Assembly (NCBI RefSeq): GCF_004342905.1
Contig: NZ_SMAN01000016.1
Span: 1 to 64,000 of the forward strand
DNA from: Melghiribacillus thermohalophilus
GTDB lineage: Bacteria > Bacillota > Bacilli > Bacillales > Alkalibacillaceae
Length of the DNA stretch: 64,000 nt
Direction: 5' to 3'
Shown: one piece after another, positions 8,750 through 17,376 of the stretch
How the letters are laid out: every line of letters begins with the position of its first letter
How positions within the stretch are numbered: position 1 is the first letter of the stretch
Notes under the pieces: generated by a model
What the model saw: only the letters and a program-made list of their open reading frames with translations
Told to the model about the DNA's origin: nothing
Database searches by the model: none
Translations under genes and position numbers: made by a program

Positions 8750-10036
8750 AGTAAATATGGGCTGGCAAAGTTGTGTATTTTTCTTTGCAATTTTATGTAC
8801 TTTTCTATTGCAAAATACAGTATAGACATGTGTTCTAGTATTATAACTTATTCCTTTTACATTTTTTTGTACTTCTGAGATACTTTCTACATCCCTTGCA
8901 TAAATGTACCCTTTTCTTGGTTCTCCATTTAAGTAAACAACAGCTTCGTACCAATCGGATATAAACGTTTTATAATATAAAATATGTCCCGGTTGATAAG
9001 ACTTCAGTATGCTGCTGCTTTGACTGGGGGATTCATATACTTTTGTTTTACCCTTTAACGCAATACCTCTCTTGTTTTCGGGTTCAGGTACTGGTTCCTC
9101 TACATCTGATTTTGCGATAAATCCCGTATGACGTTTCCCATCCACATATACAATTGCTCTATACCAGTCCCCTAGATAAGTTTGATAGAATAATTTCTTA
9201 CCAGCTCTATAGGATTTTAATGGCTCACTATCATTCGAAGGCTGTGTATAAACAGCCGTGCGGTCTGCCACAGCAATTCCCGATAATTGAACAGGCTGTG
9301 AAGTGGGTTCTTCCACATCAGAAACAGGTATATACCCTGTTCTGCGTTCTCCATTCACATAAACCATTGCTTCATACCAGTTACTTAAAAATGTTTTATA
9401 GTAAAGCCTTTTTCCGGGTTCATAGGATTTCAATACTTGACTACTTTTAGTTGGAGAGGCATATACACTGGCTGTATGACTTACTGCAAACCCTGATCGG
9501 TTTACTTGATGAGAAACAGGCTCTTCCACATCCGATACCGCTATATATCCTATTTTTCTTTCTCCATTAACATATACAGTAGCCCGATGCCATTCTGAAG
9601 TAAATGTTTCATAATATAACCGTTTACCATCAGGATAACTCTTCCATGTTTTAGAGTCCTTTGAAGGCTTCACGTAAACCTGAGTCCTGTTTTTGGCAAA
9701 CCCTGATATCCTAGATGGATTATCTGTAATTAATTCGACATCTTTTTTATGTATAAATCCTTCTTTTTTTTCTCCCTGGACAAAAACTACCGCATCAAAC
9801 CAGTTTTCGTCTTTATTACCCTGAAACATTAAAATGGAACCCTGTGAATAACTTTTTAGAGGCTGAGAATTAACGTCTTTTTCACTATACACGGCAACTT
9901 GATCGTTGACCGCTACTCCCTTTAAAACCCTGGATTCAGAATGCAGATTCATGGTCTCCGGAATTTGTAGTAAGAAAATCAAAAAAGTTACAAATGTAAA
10001 AATAGTAGTTTTTAAGGATACACTTTCTCTACGCAA
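8741..10036 (-). pseudogene. 5' fragment of SH3-repeat M14 carboxypeptidase gene (signal peptide plus 5.5 repeats)
   Basis: The host sequence runs from 10036 to 8820; the last about 26 codons, to the stop at 8741, are read from the IS end. A TTG start at 10036 follows GGGAGG by 8 nt. A signal peptide (hydrophobic stretch TIFTFVTFLIFLLQ) leads into SH3-like repeats 1-5 and the first third of repeat 6, ending at THVYT. A secreted repeat-only protein could still be made. Repeat 1 closely resembles repeat 1 of the C39 protein, including the VYSEKD/VYEDKD and EGFIHK segments, so the two genes probably share an ancestor that later gained different catalytic ends. Confidence 0.85.
8820..8826. repeat. 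Target site duplication, right copy (GTATAGA)
   Basis: Identical to 6424-6430. In the host gene these bases encode the VYT region of SH3-like repeat 6. Confidence 0.9.
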
Positions 10037-10123
10037 GTATGGTTCCTCCCATAAAATAATTATCGGTGTATGAATTATATTCTATAGTATTTTATATTGT
10101 TTAGTTAAATAGAATAGAAATTC

Positions 10124-10530
10124 CAGTTAAGTTCATATAATTGTGTAAAAACGGAAATAGAAAATAGGCCATGATGCTCTTCCTTTGATAGAATATGGTT
10201 AACCAAAAACCAAAACTAATCAGAGAAGTAGAAGCAATCATGGCTCAATATCATATTAACTTAAATTCAGAGATTTTGCACGAGCTGTTAACAAATGATG
10301 AAATGATGAGGGGATGGTGAATAGCTAATTCACCACAGATCTATTCCAACGGTGTCAGCGAATCTTTAATGGAAATGGTCGTGAATGGGATTTCTACACA
10401 CTCAAGGTTACCCAGATTATCGAAGAGTAGACCAAACGGAAGTTCACCGAAATCCCCCATTTTAACTAAACAAGCCAAAATATAACGAAATATTTAGGTA
10501 TTATAGAATTACACAACTGGTCATTTGAAA
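10124..10530 (+). pseudogene. Degraded IS256-family (Mutator-type) transposase relic
   Basis: An IS256-like end is seen at 10124-10150 (CAGTTAAGTTCATATAATTG then TGTAAAA). From 10240 the frame reads MAQYHINLNSEILHELL, like the N-terminus of IS256-family transposases. After a stop near 10320 it reads IYSNGVSESLMEMVVNGIST, and in another frame KVTQIIEE followed by a stop, all in family order but missing the middle. A weak right end (TTACACAA near 10511) may close the element. Several shifts and stops make it non-functional. It lies between the interrupted M14 gene and the polymerase gene. Confidence 0.7.
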
Positions 10531-10611
10531 AAAAATAGAAAGTATAGCATAATTAAAATCGCATCCGTATTATTACTCTATAACACAACAATAATACAGG
10601 AGAACATTAAC

Positions 10612-11814
10612 ATGATGAAAAAACTAAATTTTCTAATCAATTTACCAAACACACTTTTTATTTTATTAATACTTAATATATTGGAGTTAACTACTCAACC
10701 TGAACTGATAACTATTGGTAAAACAGGAATCCAAATATCGTTATTTATCAGTTTAATTCTTTTTCTATATTTTATTGTTTTCCAAACTAAAAAGAGCGTA
10801 TTGACAATATTACCGATATTTATATCGTTAACAGCTATTGCTTTTTTATATACATTGTCTCATTTATATAATAGAAATTTTGATAATGATCGAATATTAG
10901 CAACTTTTATGATTACATTAATGTATCTAGTAGTTTTAACACATATCGATTGGAAAAAAAAACATTTTAATTTTATTAGTTTTACCTCTATCATATTAGT
11001 CCTCTTATTATTTATTAATTGGCTATCATCTGACATGCCTTTTCAAAAATTTGAAGGTATTATTAGAAACCCAAACTTAACAGGAATATTTCTATTTATT
11101 CTTATGTTTTTCCAATTACTTGGATTAGTAAAAGGGAAAATTCTCTACAATATACTAATAGTTTTCTCCATTATTATAAACCTATTTCTAATCTATGTAA
11201 CAACTAGCAGAACAGTATATTTATCCATATTTATTATTATATTAAGTTTAACTGTCATGAAGTTCTCAAAAAAGCTATACAAATATTTATTTTATATATT
11301 CGTTTTATTCAACCTAACATCTTTTTTTGTATATTTTAAACTATATAATTCTAGTTATCGGAACATTTTAAATGAATGGTCAAGAGAATACTTCAACAAA
11401 AATTTTTTTTCTGGCAGACAAACTATCTGGGATGAAGCCGTTAAATATGGTATTCAATCACCAATAATTGGACATAAAGTTGGGATAAAGCCAGATGAAT
11501 ATCTAAGTACTAAGGGTTATGCCCATGTTCATAATCAATATTTACAAATTTTCCTAGAAAGTGGGATGTTAGGTTTTATTAGTTTTCTTATTTTCCTGGT
11601 TGTTTTATGGAAATATTTATCAATTAATCTTGAAAGTTATGTAATTAAACTATCGTCCAGTTTTTATCTGGGTATAATCGTTTATCAAAACTATGAATTA
11701 AATTTACTACTTGTAAATAAATCAATAGGATTCTTATTATGGTTAATTATATTTTTGGGAGTAGGTTTTTCTATACGGATTAAACATAAAAGTAGAAAAG
11801 AAAACCCGGAATGA
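10612..11814 (+). CDS. O-antigen ligase/polymerase-like (Wzy/WaaL family) membrane protein
   Basis: About 400 residues, almost wholly hydrophobic with roughly 11-12 predicted membrane segments. Features typical of the O-antigen ligase/Wzy group are IIRNPNLTGIFLF, the TSRTVYLS segment, and a large outer loop with SGRQTIWDEA, GHKVG and the HVHNQYLQIFLESG motif containing the conserved His. Such enzymes polymerise or ligate lipid-linked glycans on the outer membrane face. The ATG at 10612 is preferred because AGGAG lies 9 nt upstream; the open frame extends to a TTG at 10525. Very AT-rich. It is the only + strand gene before the convergent TagF-like gene. The presence of a glycan polymerase inside a teichoic acid locus suggests a second surface polymer, but the substrate is unknown. 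Confidence 0.75.
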   Translation: MMKKLNFLINLPNTLFILLILNILELTTQPELITIGKTGIQISLFISLILFLYFIVFQTKKSVLTILPIFISLTAIAFLYTLSHLYNRNFDNDRILATFMITLMYLVVLTHIDWKKKHFNFISFTSIILVLLLFINWLSSDMPFQKFEGIIRNPNLTGIFLFILMFFQLLGLVKGKILYNILIVFSIIINLFLIYVTTSRTVYLSIFIIILSLTVMKFSKKLYKYLFYIFVLFNLTSFFVYFKLYNSSYRNILNEWSREYFNKNFFSGRQTIWDEAVKYGIQSPIIGHKVGIKPDEYLSTKGYAHVHNQYLQIFLESGMLGFISFLIFLVVLWKYLSINLESYVIKLSSSFYLGIIVYQNYELNLLLVNKSIGFLLWLIIFLGVGFSIRIKHKSRKENPE

Positions 11815-11830
11815 TTATTTCCGGGTTTTT
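11801..11830. terminator. Shared terminator of convergent genes
   Basis: AAAACCCGGA (11801-11810) pairs with the CCGGGTTTTT at 11821-11830. It overlaps the 3' ends of the + strand polymerase gene and the minus-strand TagF-like gene and has A and T tracts on the correct sides for both. Confidence 0.75.
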
Positions 11831-14747
11831 ACTTATTGTAGTTTTTTGAAATCTGATAAATTCTCTTACAGTTTTTTTGGTCAATATAGCTGAGTATTAA
11901 ATATTTTTTATCCTTATAAATATCTTTTTCTTTAAAGTTATTATTAATATAGTATTCAATTGCTCTTATTAGTTGTTCCTCATTATTAACTATATCTCCT
12001 ATAAATGTTTCATCTTTCTCTCTCAAAATTCCCTTACTGAAAAATTGTCGAAAATCAAAATGATAGAAAATTACAGGTTTCCCCTGGTAATTGAAGTCAA
12101 ATGAAACACTGGAATAGTCAGTTATCATTAACTTGCTAGATTTCAAAAGATCTTGTACTTTTCTTTCACCTAGTTGAACTAAGTTTATTCTTTCATTTAT
12201 TTTTAAGGATAGATCCTTTATAAAATGTTGCATGCGATAATGCGGATAAAAATCTAAAATTAAATCATTTTTTTCTAAAATATCGTGCAATTTATAATTA
12301 GTTAATAATGAGTAATACCTTGCAAAATACTCTGACTCATAAAATTTTTCCTTTGTGTTAAGCCATTCTCTCCAGGTTGGAATTAACAATATTCTATTCT
12401 CAGGAAAGTTATTATCTAGTAAATTATCAAACCGTGATAAACCTGTCACAAATACTTCTTTTTCATCGTAACCAAACTTTTTAACTACCATCTCTTTTTC
12501 GTAAATAGAACTTACACAAAATATATTAAATGGATACTTGTAAAATTTCTTATGATATTCAACATTCTTTCTTCCAAGAACTCCATGTTGCAAAAATACT
12601 TTTAATCCTTCTCTATAACTTCTCATTTCAGTTGATTTAAACGGGAGAATGTAGTCAATGTCATGAGAACAGAAGAAAGCGTTGGCTTTTAAACATTTTT
12701 GAACATGCTCTTCACTTCCGATTAATAATATGTTTCCCAATGGTTCAAGGTTTTTTAAATCTTTAGATCCTGGTTCTATTGCATAATATACTTCCTGATC
12801 TGGATGATTCTCTCTCATATATTTAAAGAAGTAATATCCTGTATCCTGGGCAGTATCCGGTCGTTCACCAACAATCCACACATCTTTGGTTTGCCTAAAC
12901 TCTTTATTTATTTTTTCTCGAAGTAATATGTGTTGTTTTTTGTGCTGGAAAACTTCAATCTTTATATTACCTCGTGGTGTTAACGTCAGAAACCATTCAA
13001 TTATTCTCTTATCTAACGATGTAGTTGTTTTAGACAAATATTCATCTTTTCGATAAGAATATTTATCAAAACCTAATTTTCTTTCATTTATATATTCACC
13101 ATCTTTTACTTTTATATAAATATCTAAGATATCTTTTGGGGTTCGTAGTAACCCCTTCAAATCTTCTAAATGAATCATGTGTTTAAATTTATAATTTTCT
13201 AGATGGTATTCGATTTCTTTTTCTGTTTCACGATTTCTGATTACTACTGAAACCAATTGACTATCTATACAATCTTTTAAATTCTTTCTAATTAAATATG
13301 CAAAACCATCTATAAAAAGATGTGTTTTTTTAAAATATGCCTTGTCCAGAGACCGAATAAGGGTGGGCTTGCCTATTTTAAATGATAATCGGTTATTAAT
13401 GGTTGAATAAAAATAAAAATGAAAAATTTGATTTTCACTAGTTAATATTTCTTTTAATGTTGTTGTTTTTAATGTTTTATCTTTTGTTTTTAATCTCAGT
13501 AGTAATTCTTCATTCAAATAAGGATGTTTTATAAAAACATCAAAAGTCTTTTCCCTTAATTTGTAAAGTTTTTTTCTATCAACAATTGCCTCAAATTTAT
13601 ACGCATTCCCTACTTTTTCACAAGATAAATTTGCGCCAATTTTTTCTATTCCATCTCGTTCCTTAAAAACAATTAAACTGTTCTGTTCAAATTTAAAATC
13701 ACCTTTTATATTACCATTAATAACAACTGAATTTTTATTTTCTTTAAGCTTTAAATCCAAGAGATTAATAGTTTCAGTTCGAGATAATAAGGAGAAATTA
13801 TATTTAATAGTTCGATAAGGGCTAAAAGATATAGTGCCTTTCACATCATGTTTAATAAATTTTTTTATATCATTAAGATTTAGTGGTTCAATGTGCTTAA
13901 CCCTTACCTTATAACTAGTATTATTTTTTTTAATTAATAAATAAAAGTCTAAAACCCCATTTTGTGCTGATAAAGAGTAATAAGGAACTGTTGCTTTCCA
14001 TTGTCTATAGTTTAACCACTGAAGGTCAACACTAAAATTCTTTTCACTCTGTCTCTTTTGAATTAACAACTTTACATTATCAGGACTAAGATCGTTAATA
14101 AACTCAAAGTGAACATCTCCCGAAACTAATAGATGGTCTTCCTTAAATTCTATGTGTTTAACGTTATTTATAAAGTGACTTAATTTATCAATGGTGAATT
14201 TTTCCTTGCTAACAATTAAAGTATTTGAACAGTTTGTTTTTGGAATAAAAATGTATCCGTTTGAGTAGCCTCTTTGAGTAACTAACTTTTGTTTTAGAGT
14301 TGGAGACACAATTAATTTTCGTCTAGTCAACCTAAATTTTGATTTAGAATTTATTTTAACAAAAACTGACCATTCTTGTTCTAGTTGCCCTCTATCTGAT
14401 AGAAAATTAATAGGAATAAAAAACTCAAAAGTAGTACCATCACTTTGCCTTCTTATTGTTTCAAAATGAAGATGTTTCTTTGTATTACTCTTTTGGATAA
14501 GGATAAGTAATACATCATTATAAGATGTTCTATGAAAACCTATAGGATCAACCTGTAAATAAAATCCTTTTTCATCAACTGTTATATCTTTCAACAGAAA
14601 TTTCTTTTTAATAACTGTTAATAAAATTTTATATATTTTATTTTTTACTTGAAGCACACGAAATTTATTAAATGTTTTTTTAAGTAAGTTTAATAGTTTC
14701 CCAGCATTTTCCAGGTAATTCTTTAAGCTCTTTTCTAAGTTGTTCAT
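11829..14747 (-). CDS. Large TagF-like CDP-glycerol glycerophosphotransferase with beta-rich N-terminal region
   Basis: About 972 residues. The C-terminal third (about 600-960) is a glycerophosphotransferase domain: VWIVGERPD, the FLQHGVLGRK loop with its His, TGLSRFDNL, LLIPTWREWL, and MITDYSSVSFDFNYQGKPVIFYHFD. The N-terminal about 570 residues are unlike the short TagB/TagF forms. They contain about four loosely similar beta-rich segments (for example around LLVSGDVHFEF and SVVINGNIKG), possibly Ig- or carbohydrate-binding-like domains. The ATG at 14747 (GAGG 9 nt upstream) is preferred over the TTG at 14756, which abuts the ribosome site. The likely role is elongation of a poly(glycerol-phosphate) teichoic acid. 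Strongly AT-rich, suggesting transfer with its neighbours. Confidence 0.82.
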   Translation of the reverse strand: MNNLEKSLKNYLENAGKLLNLLKKTFNKFRVLQVKNKIYKILLTVIKKKFLLKDITVDEKGFYLQVDPIGFHRTSYNDVLLILIQKSNTKKHLHFETIRRQSDGTTFEFFIPINFLSDRGQLEQEWSVFVKINSKSKFRLTRRKLIVSPTLKQKLVTQRGYSNGYIFIPKTNCSNTLIVSKEKFTIDKLSHFINNVKHIEFKEDHLLVSGDVHFEFINDLSPDNVKLLIQKRQSEKNFSVDLQWLNYRQWKATVPYYSLSAQNGVLDFYLLIKKNNTSYKVRVKHIEPLNLNDIKKFIKHDVKGTISFSPYRTIKYNFSLLSRTETINLLDLKLKENKNSVVINGNIKGDFKFEQNSLIVFKERDGIEKIGANLSCEKVGNAYKFEAIVDRKKLYKLREKTFDVFIKHPYLNEELLLRLKTKDKTLKTTTLKEILTSENQIFHFYFYSTINNRLSFKIGKPTLIRSLDKAYFKKTHLFIDGFAYLIRKNLKDCIDSQLVSVVIRNRETEKEIEYHLENYKFKHMIHLEDLKGLLRTPKDILDIYIKVKDGEYINERKLGFDKYSYRKDEYLSKTTTSLDKRIIEWFLTLTPRGNIKIEVFQHKKQHILLREKINKEFRQTKDVWIVGERPDTAQDTGYYFFKYMRENHPDQEVYYAIEPGSKDLKNLEPLGNILLIGSEEHVQKCLKANAFFCSHDIDYILPFKSTEMRSYREGLKVFLQHGVLGRKNVEYHKKFYKYPFNIFCVSSIYEKEMVVKKFGYDEKEVFVTGLSRFDNLLDNNFPENRILLIPTWREWLNTKEKFYESEYFARYYSLLTNYKLHDILEKNDLILDFYPHYRMQHFIKDLSLKINERINLVQLGERKVQDLLKSSKLMITDYSSVSFDFNYQGKPVIFYHFDFRQFFSKGILREKDETFIGDIVNNEEQLIRAIEYYINNNFKEKDIYKDKKYLILSYIDQKNCKRIYQISKNYNK

Positions 14748-14844
14748 TCCTATCAACCTCTCTAGAACATTTTGTAAGATGTATTATTACTTTTTATCAA
14801 AGTATTGATGATAAAAATATTTATGATAGTTTATAAATATATTT

Positions 14845-15585
14845 TTAATTAAATCCCTTCCATTTTTCTCTCAAAACATGAAGTACAAATTTTGGTAATT
14901 TTGCTGCTCTTTTATAACGTTTTGGGTTAGTTATTATTCTATAAAGCCATTCTAAATTTAAGTTTCTCCATAATCTTGGAGCTCGGTTTACTTTTCCCCC
15001 CCATACATCAAAACTACCGCCTACTCCTATATATATTCCTTTGTTCAGTTTTTTCATATTCCTAGAAATCCAGTTTTCTTGTCTAGGGTAACCCAAAGCT
15101 ACAAATACAAAATCCGGGTTGGAATGTTTGATTAACTCTAATACAGTGTTATCATTCAAATCAACATACCCATGATGATATCCAGCGATTAGAATATCAG
15201 GATATTTTTTTCTAATATTTTGGGCTGCCTTTTTAACAACATAATCTTTTGCTCCGAATAAGAATATTGATTTTTTGTTTTGATTGGCATATCCAAGCAT
15301 CAACTCCATTAATTCAAATCCTGGAATTCTTTCCGGTAAAGGTTTTCTGATTAATTTCGAGGCTAAAATTATTCCAACCCCATCTGCCACAATACAATCC
15401 GCCTGTAAAATATTTTTTTTATATGCCGGGTTTTCATTTGCGTACATCACAATTTCAGGGTTTGCAGTGACAATAAACAATTTCCTTTGATTTTCAACTG
15501 AGGGTATTATAATATCATGAAAAAATTGTTTTTTTGTTGAGTGTATAAATGGTATATCCAAAATGTTAATACGATTTTCTTCCAT
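14845..15585 (-). CDS. tagA: WecG/TagA/CpsF family N-acetylmannosaminyltransferase
   Basis: About 246 residues, the family length. TagA adds ManNAc from UDP-ManNAc to undecaprenyl-PP-GlcNAc, the committed step of wall teichoic acid linkage-unit synthesis. Visible signatures are the VTANPEIVMYA strand, the ADCIVADGVGII loop with the proposed catalytic Asp, RIPGFELME, ALGYPRQENWI and GGSFDVWGGKVNRAP. The ATG at 15585 (AAAGG about 10 nt upstream) is preferred over the TTG at 15603. The genes for the step before (TagO) and the UDP-ManNAc epimerase are not in the window. Confidence 0.88.
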   Translation of the reverse strand: MEENRINILDIPFIHSTKKQFFHDIIIPSVENQRKLFIVTANPEIVMYANENPAYKKNILQADCIVADGVGIILASKLIRKPLPERIPGFELMELMLGYANQNKKSIFLFGAKDYVVKKAAQNIRKKYPDILIAGYHHGYVDLNDNTVLELIKHSNPDFVFVALGYPRQENWISRNMKKLNKGIYIGVGGSFDVWGGKVNRAPRLWRNLNLEWLYRIITNPKRYKRAAKLPKFVLHVLREKWKGFN

Positions 15586-15680
15586 ACAACCAAAGCCTTT
15601 CAAAAATCATTTATGGGTATAGATCTTTTCCAAAAAGATTTTTTATATAAGAATTTATATTCTTTTTAATTCTTATTTAA

Positions 15681-15714
15681 AAAATGACAAAGCTTTTTTT
15701 GCTTTGTCATTTTT
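15681..15714 (-). terminator. Terminator at the end of tagH
   Basis: AAAATGACAAAGC (15681-15693) and GCTTTGTCATTTT (from 15701) form a 13-bp stem. It overlaps the tagH stop codon region, and a U tract follows on the minus strand. It separates tagGH from tagA. Confidence 0.75.
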
Positions 15715-16501
15715 TAAATTGTTTTTCCAATGCTTTTTTACGAAAAATTTTTTTATCTTCTTTTGACATCTTCTTATAATTCTTTAAAAAGTCTTCATAC
15801 TTCGGTAAAACTTCTTCTGTAGAACCATACATCTTAACTTCTCCGAATTCTAACCATAAAATTTTTTCACAAAATCTCTTCATCTGTCCAAGGGAATGGC
15901 TCACAAAAAACATCGTTTTTCCTGATTGTTTAAATTCTAGCATTTTTTCTATACTTTTTTCACTAAATGTTTTGTCTCCTACAGATAAAGCTTCATCAAT
16001 AAGTAATATATCTGGATCGATATTAATGGAAATAGAAAAACCTAAACGCGACTTCATACCACTAGAATATGATTTAACCGGTTGATCAATAAATTGTTCT
16101 AATTCTGAAAACTCAATGATATCTTTTTCCAACGTTCTTATCTCATGTTTACTAAAACCTAACATTAATAACTTTAGTTCTATATTTTCCCTTCCAGTAA
16201 GCTTTCTGTCTAAACCTGCATTTACCGCTATTAAAGATGCCTGGCCGTCTACAAATACGCTACCTGTTGTTTCTGGTATTACCCCAGCAATTATATTGGA
16301 CAAAGTAGATTTTCCAGAACCATTGACTCCTACAAATCCAACGATATCTCCTTTATCAACAGTAAATGAAACGTTATGGAGTGCATAAAAATCGTGTCCG
16401 TAAGATTTACCTGGAACTATTAAATCCAATAACCTTTCTTTTCGATTATTATACAATTTATACTTTTTTGAAAGATCCTCAATAACTACAGATTTTTCCA
16501 T
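15707..16501 (-). CDS. tagH: Teichoic acid export ABC transporter ATP-binding protein
   Basis: 264 residues. It powers export of the lipid-linked teichoic acid through TagG. The Walker A motif is GVNGSGKST, the ABC signature is SYSSGMKSRL, Walker B is ILLIDEALSVGD and the switch His lies in FVSHSLGQMK. The MLEFKQSGKTMFFVSHS context matches TagH/RfbB-type exporters. It is shorter than the roughly 530-residue B. subtilis TagH, lacking that protein's extracytoplasmic C-terminal part, as in many other firmicutes. It lies 20 bp downstream of tagG, so the two are surely co-transcribed. Confidence 0.9.
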   Translation of the reverse strand: MEKSVVIEDLSKKYKLYNNRKERLLDLIVPGKSYGHDFYALHNVSFTVDKGDIVGFVGVNGSGKSTLSNIIAGVIPETTGSVFVDGQASLIAVNAGLDRKLTGRENIELKLLMLGFSKHEIRTLEKDIIEFSELEQFIDQPVKSYSSGMKSRLGFSISINIDPDILLIDEALSVGDKTFSEKSIEKMLEFKQSGKTMFFVSHSLGQMKRFCEKILWLEFGEVKMYGSTEEVLPKYEDFLKNYKKMSKEDKKIFRKKALEKQFKK

Positions 16502-16521
16502 TAATTTCTCACCCTAGTTAA

Positions 16522-17328
16522 TTATATAAAATCAACAAAATGACGTCTAAATTTCACATGTAAATAAGATCCAAGCGTAAATAAAATTAAAACCAAAGCC
16601 CAAAAATATAAGGAATAACTCCATTCTTCTATAAAAAACCATCCTTTTCCTAATAGAGAATGACGATATCCTTCCACAATATAATAAAATGGATTAATTT
16701 TCATAACCGTTTGTAACCAGTCTGGCAATAGACTTAATGGCCATAAGATTGGTGACAAATAAAGAAGCATTCTCATTATAGATTGTAAAAACATTTGAAC
16801 GTCTTGGGCTATGGTTGCTAATGTCGATGTAATTAAGGTTATACTAAATAAAATCGACATGACTCCAAATACATAAAGAGGTATTTGTAAATAGTAAATA
16901 GAAATAGGATAACCTATTAGTTGTAGTAAAATAATTACGATTAATAACAATAACAGATGTGGATATAATTGAGAAAATAAAACGTAATTAGGAATAACAC
17001 TCATCGGAAAGTTCATTTTTGCTAATATTTTTATTTTTGAATAAATAGATTTAGTTCCTTTTAAAATTCCTTGATTGATTAAAAACCAAACAACTATTCC
17101 TGCTAGCATCCATTGAAAAAAAGGGATTCCCTCAACTGGTTGATGTTGTCTAATTCCATATCCAAACACAAACCAATATATTGCTATTTGTATAGACGGG
17201 TTAATAATCTCCCAGGCCATTCCTAAATAATTATTTGTAGTAGTACTCTTTAATTCATAAAGAGAAAGTCTTCTAATCAAATAAAAATATTTGATTTGTT
17301 CTTTTAATACTATAATTGCAGCCTTCAT
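16522..17328 (-). CDS. tagG: Teichoic acid export ABC transporter permease
   Basis: About 268 residues with six hydrophobic segments in the ABC-2 polysaccharide exporter pattern. Conserved features are the N-terminal YLIRRLSLYELKSTTTNNYLG amphipathic part (shown here only as a region near 17215-17280), FGYGIR, and the C-terminal INPFYYIVEGYR motif. ATG codons at 17331 and 17328 are both possible; AGGA fits 17328 better. It forms the exporter with TagH immediately downstream and follows a glycerophosphotransferase gene by about 49 bp. Confidence 0.9.
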   Translation of the reverse strand: MKAAIIVLKEQIKYFYLIRRLSLYELKSTTTNNYLGMAWEIINPSIQIAIYWFVFGYGIRQHQPVEGIPFFQWMLAGIVVWFLINQGILKGTKSIYSKIKILAKMNFPMSVIPNYVLFSQLYPHLLLLLIVIILLQLIGYPISIYYLQIPLYVFGVMSILFSITLITSTLATIAQDVQMFLQSIMRMLLYLSPILWPLSLLPDWLQTVMKINPFYYIVEGYRHSLLGKGWFFIEEWSYSLYFWALVLILFTLGSYLHVKFRRHFVDFI

Positions 17329-17376
17329 CATTGTTCCTACTTTCTCTAGAATTACATTGATCGACTTATTGATGTA

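Larger units (their letters stand above)
6431..8819 (+). mobile_element. Complete IS21-family insertion sequence
   Basis: The 2389-bp element begins TGT and ends ACA, as IS21 elements do. Its imperfect inverted ends share TGCAA and AAAAGTACATA (left from 6431; right, reverse complement, from 8819), with further GCAA-containing internal copies inside each end. It carries overlapping istA and istB and is flanked by 7-bp GTATAGA duplications. It sits in SH3-like repeat 6 of the M14 carboxypeptidase gene, in opposite orientation to it. Both genes look intact, so the element may still be mobile. Confidence 0.92.
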
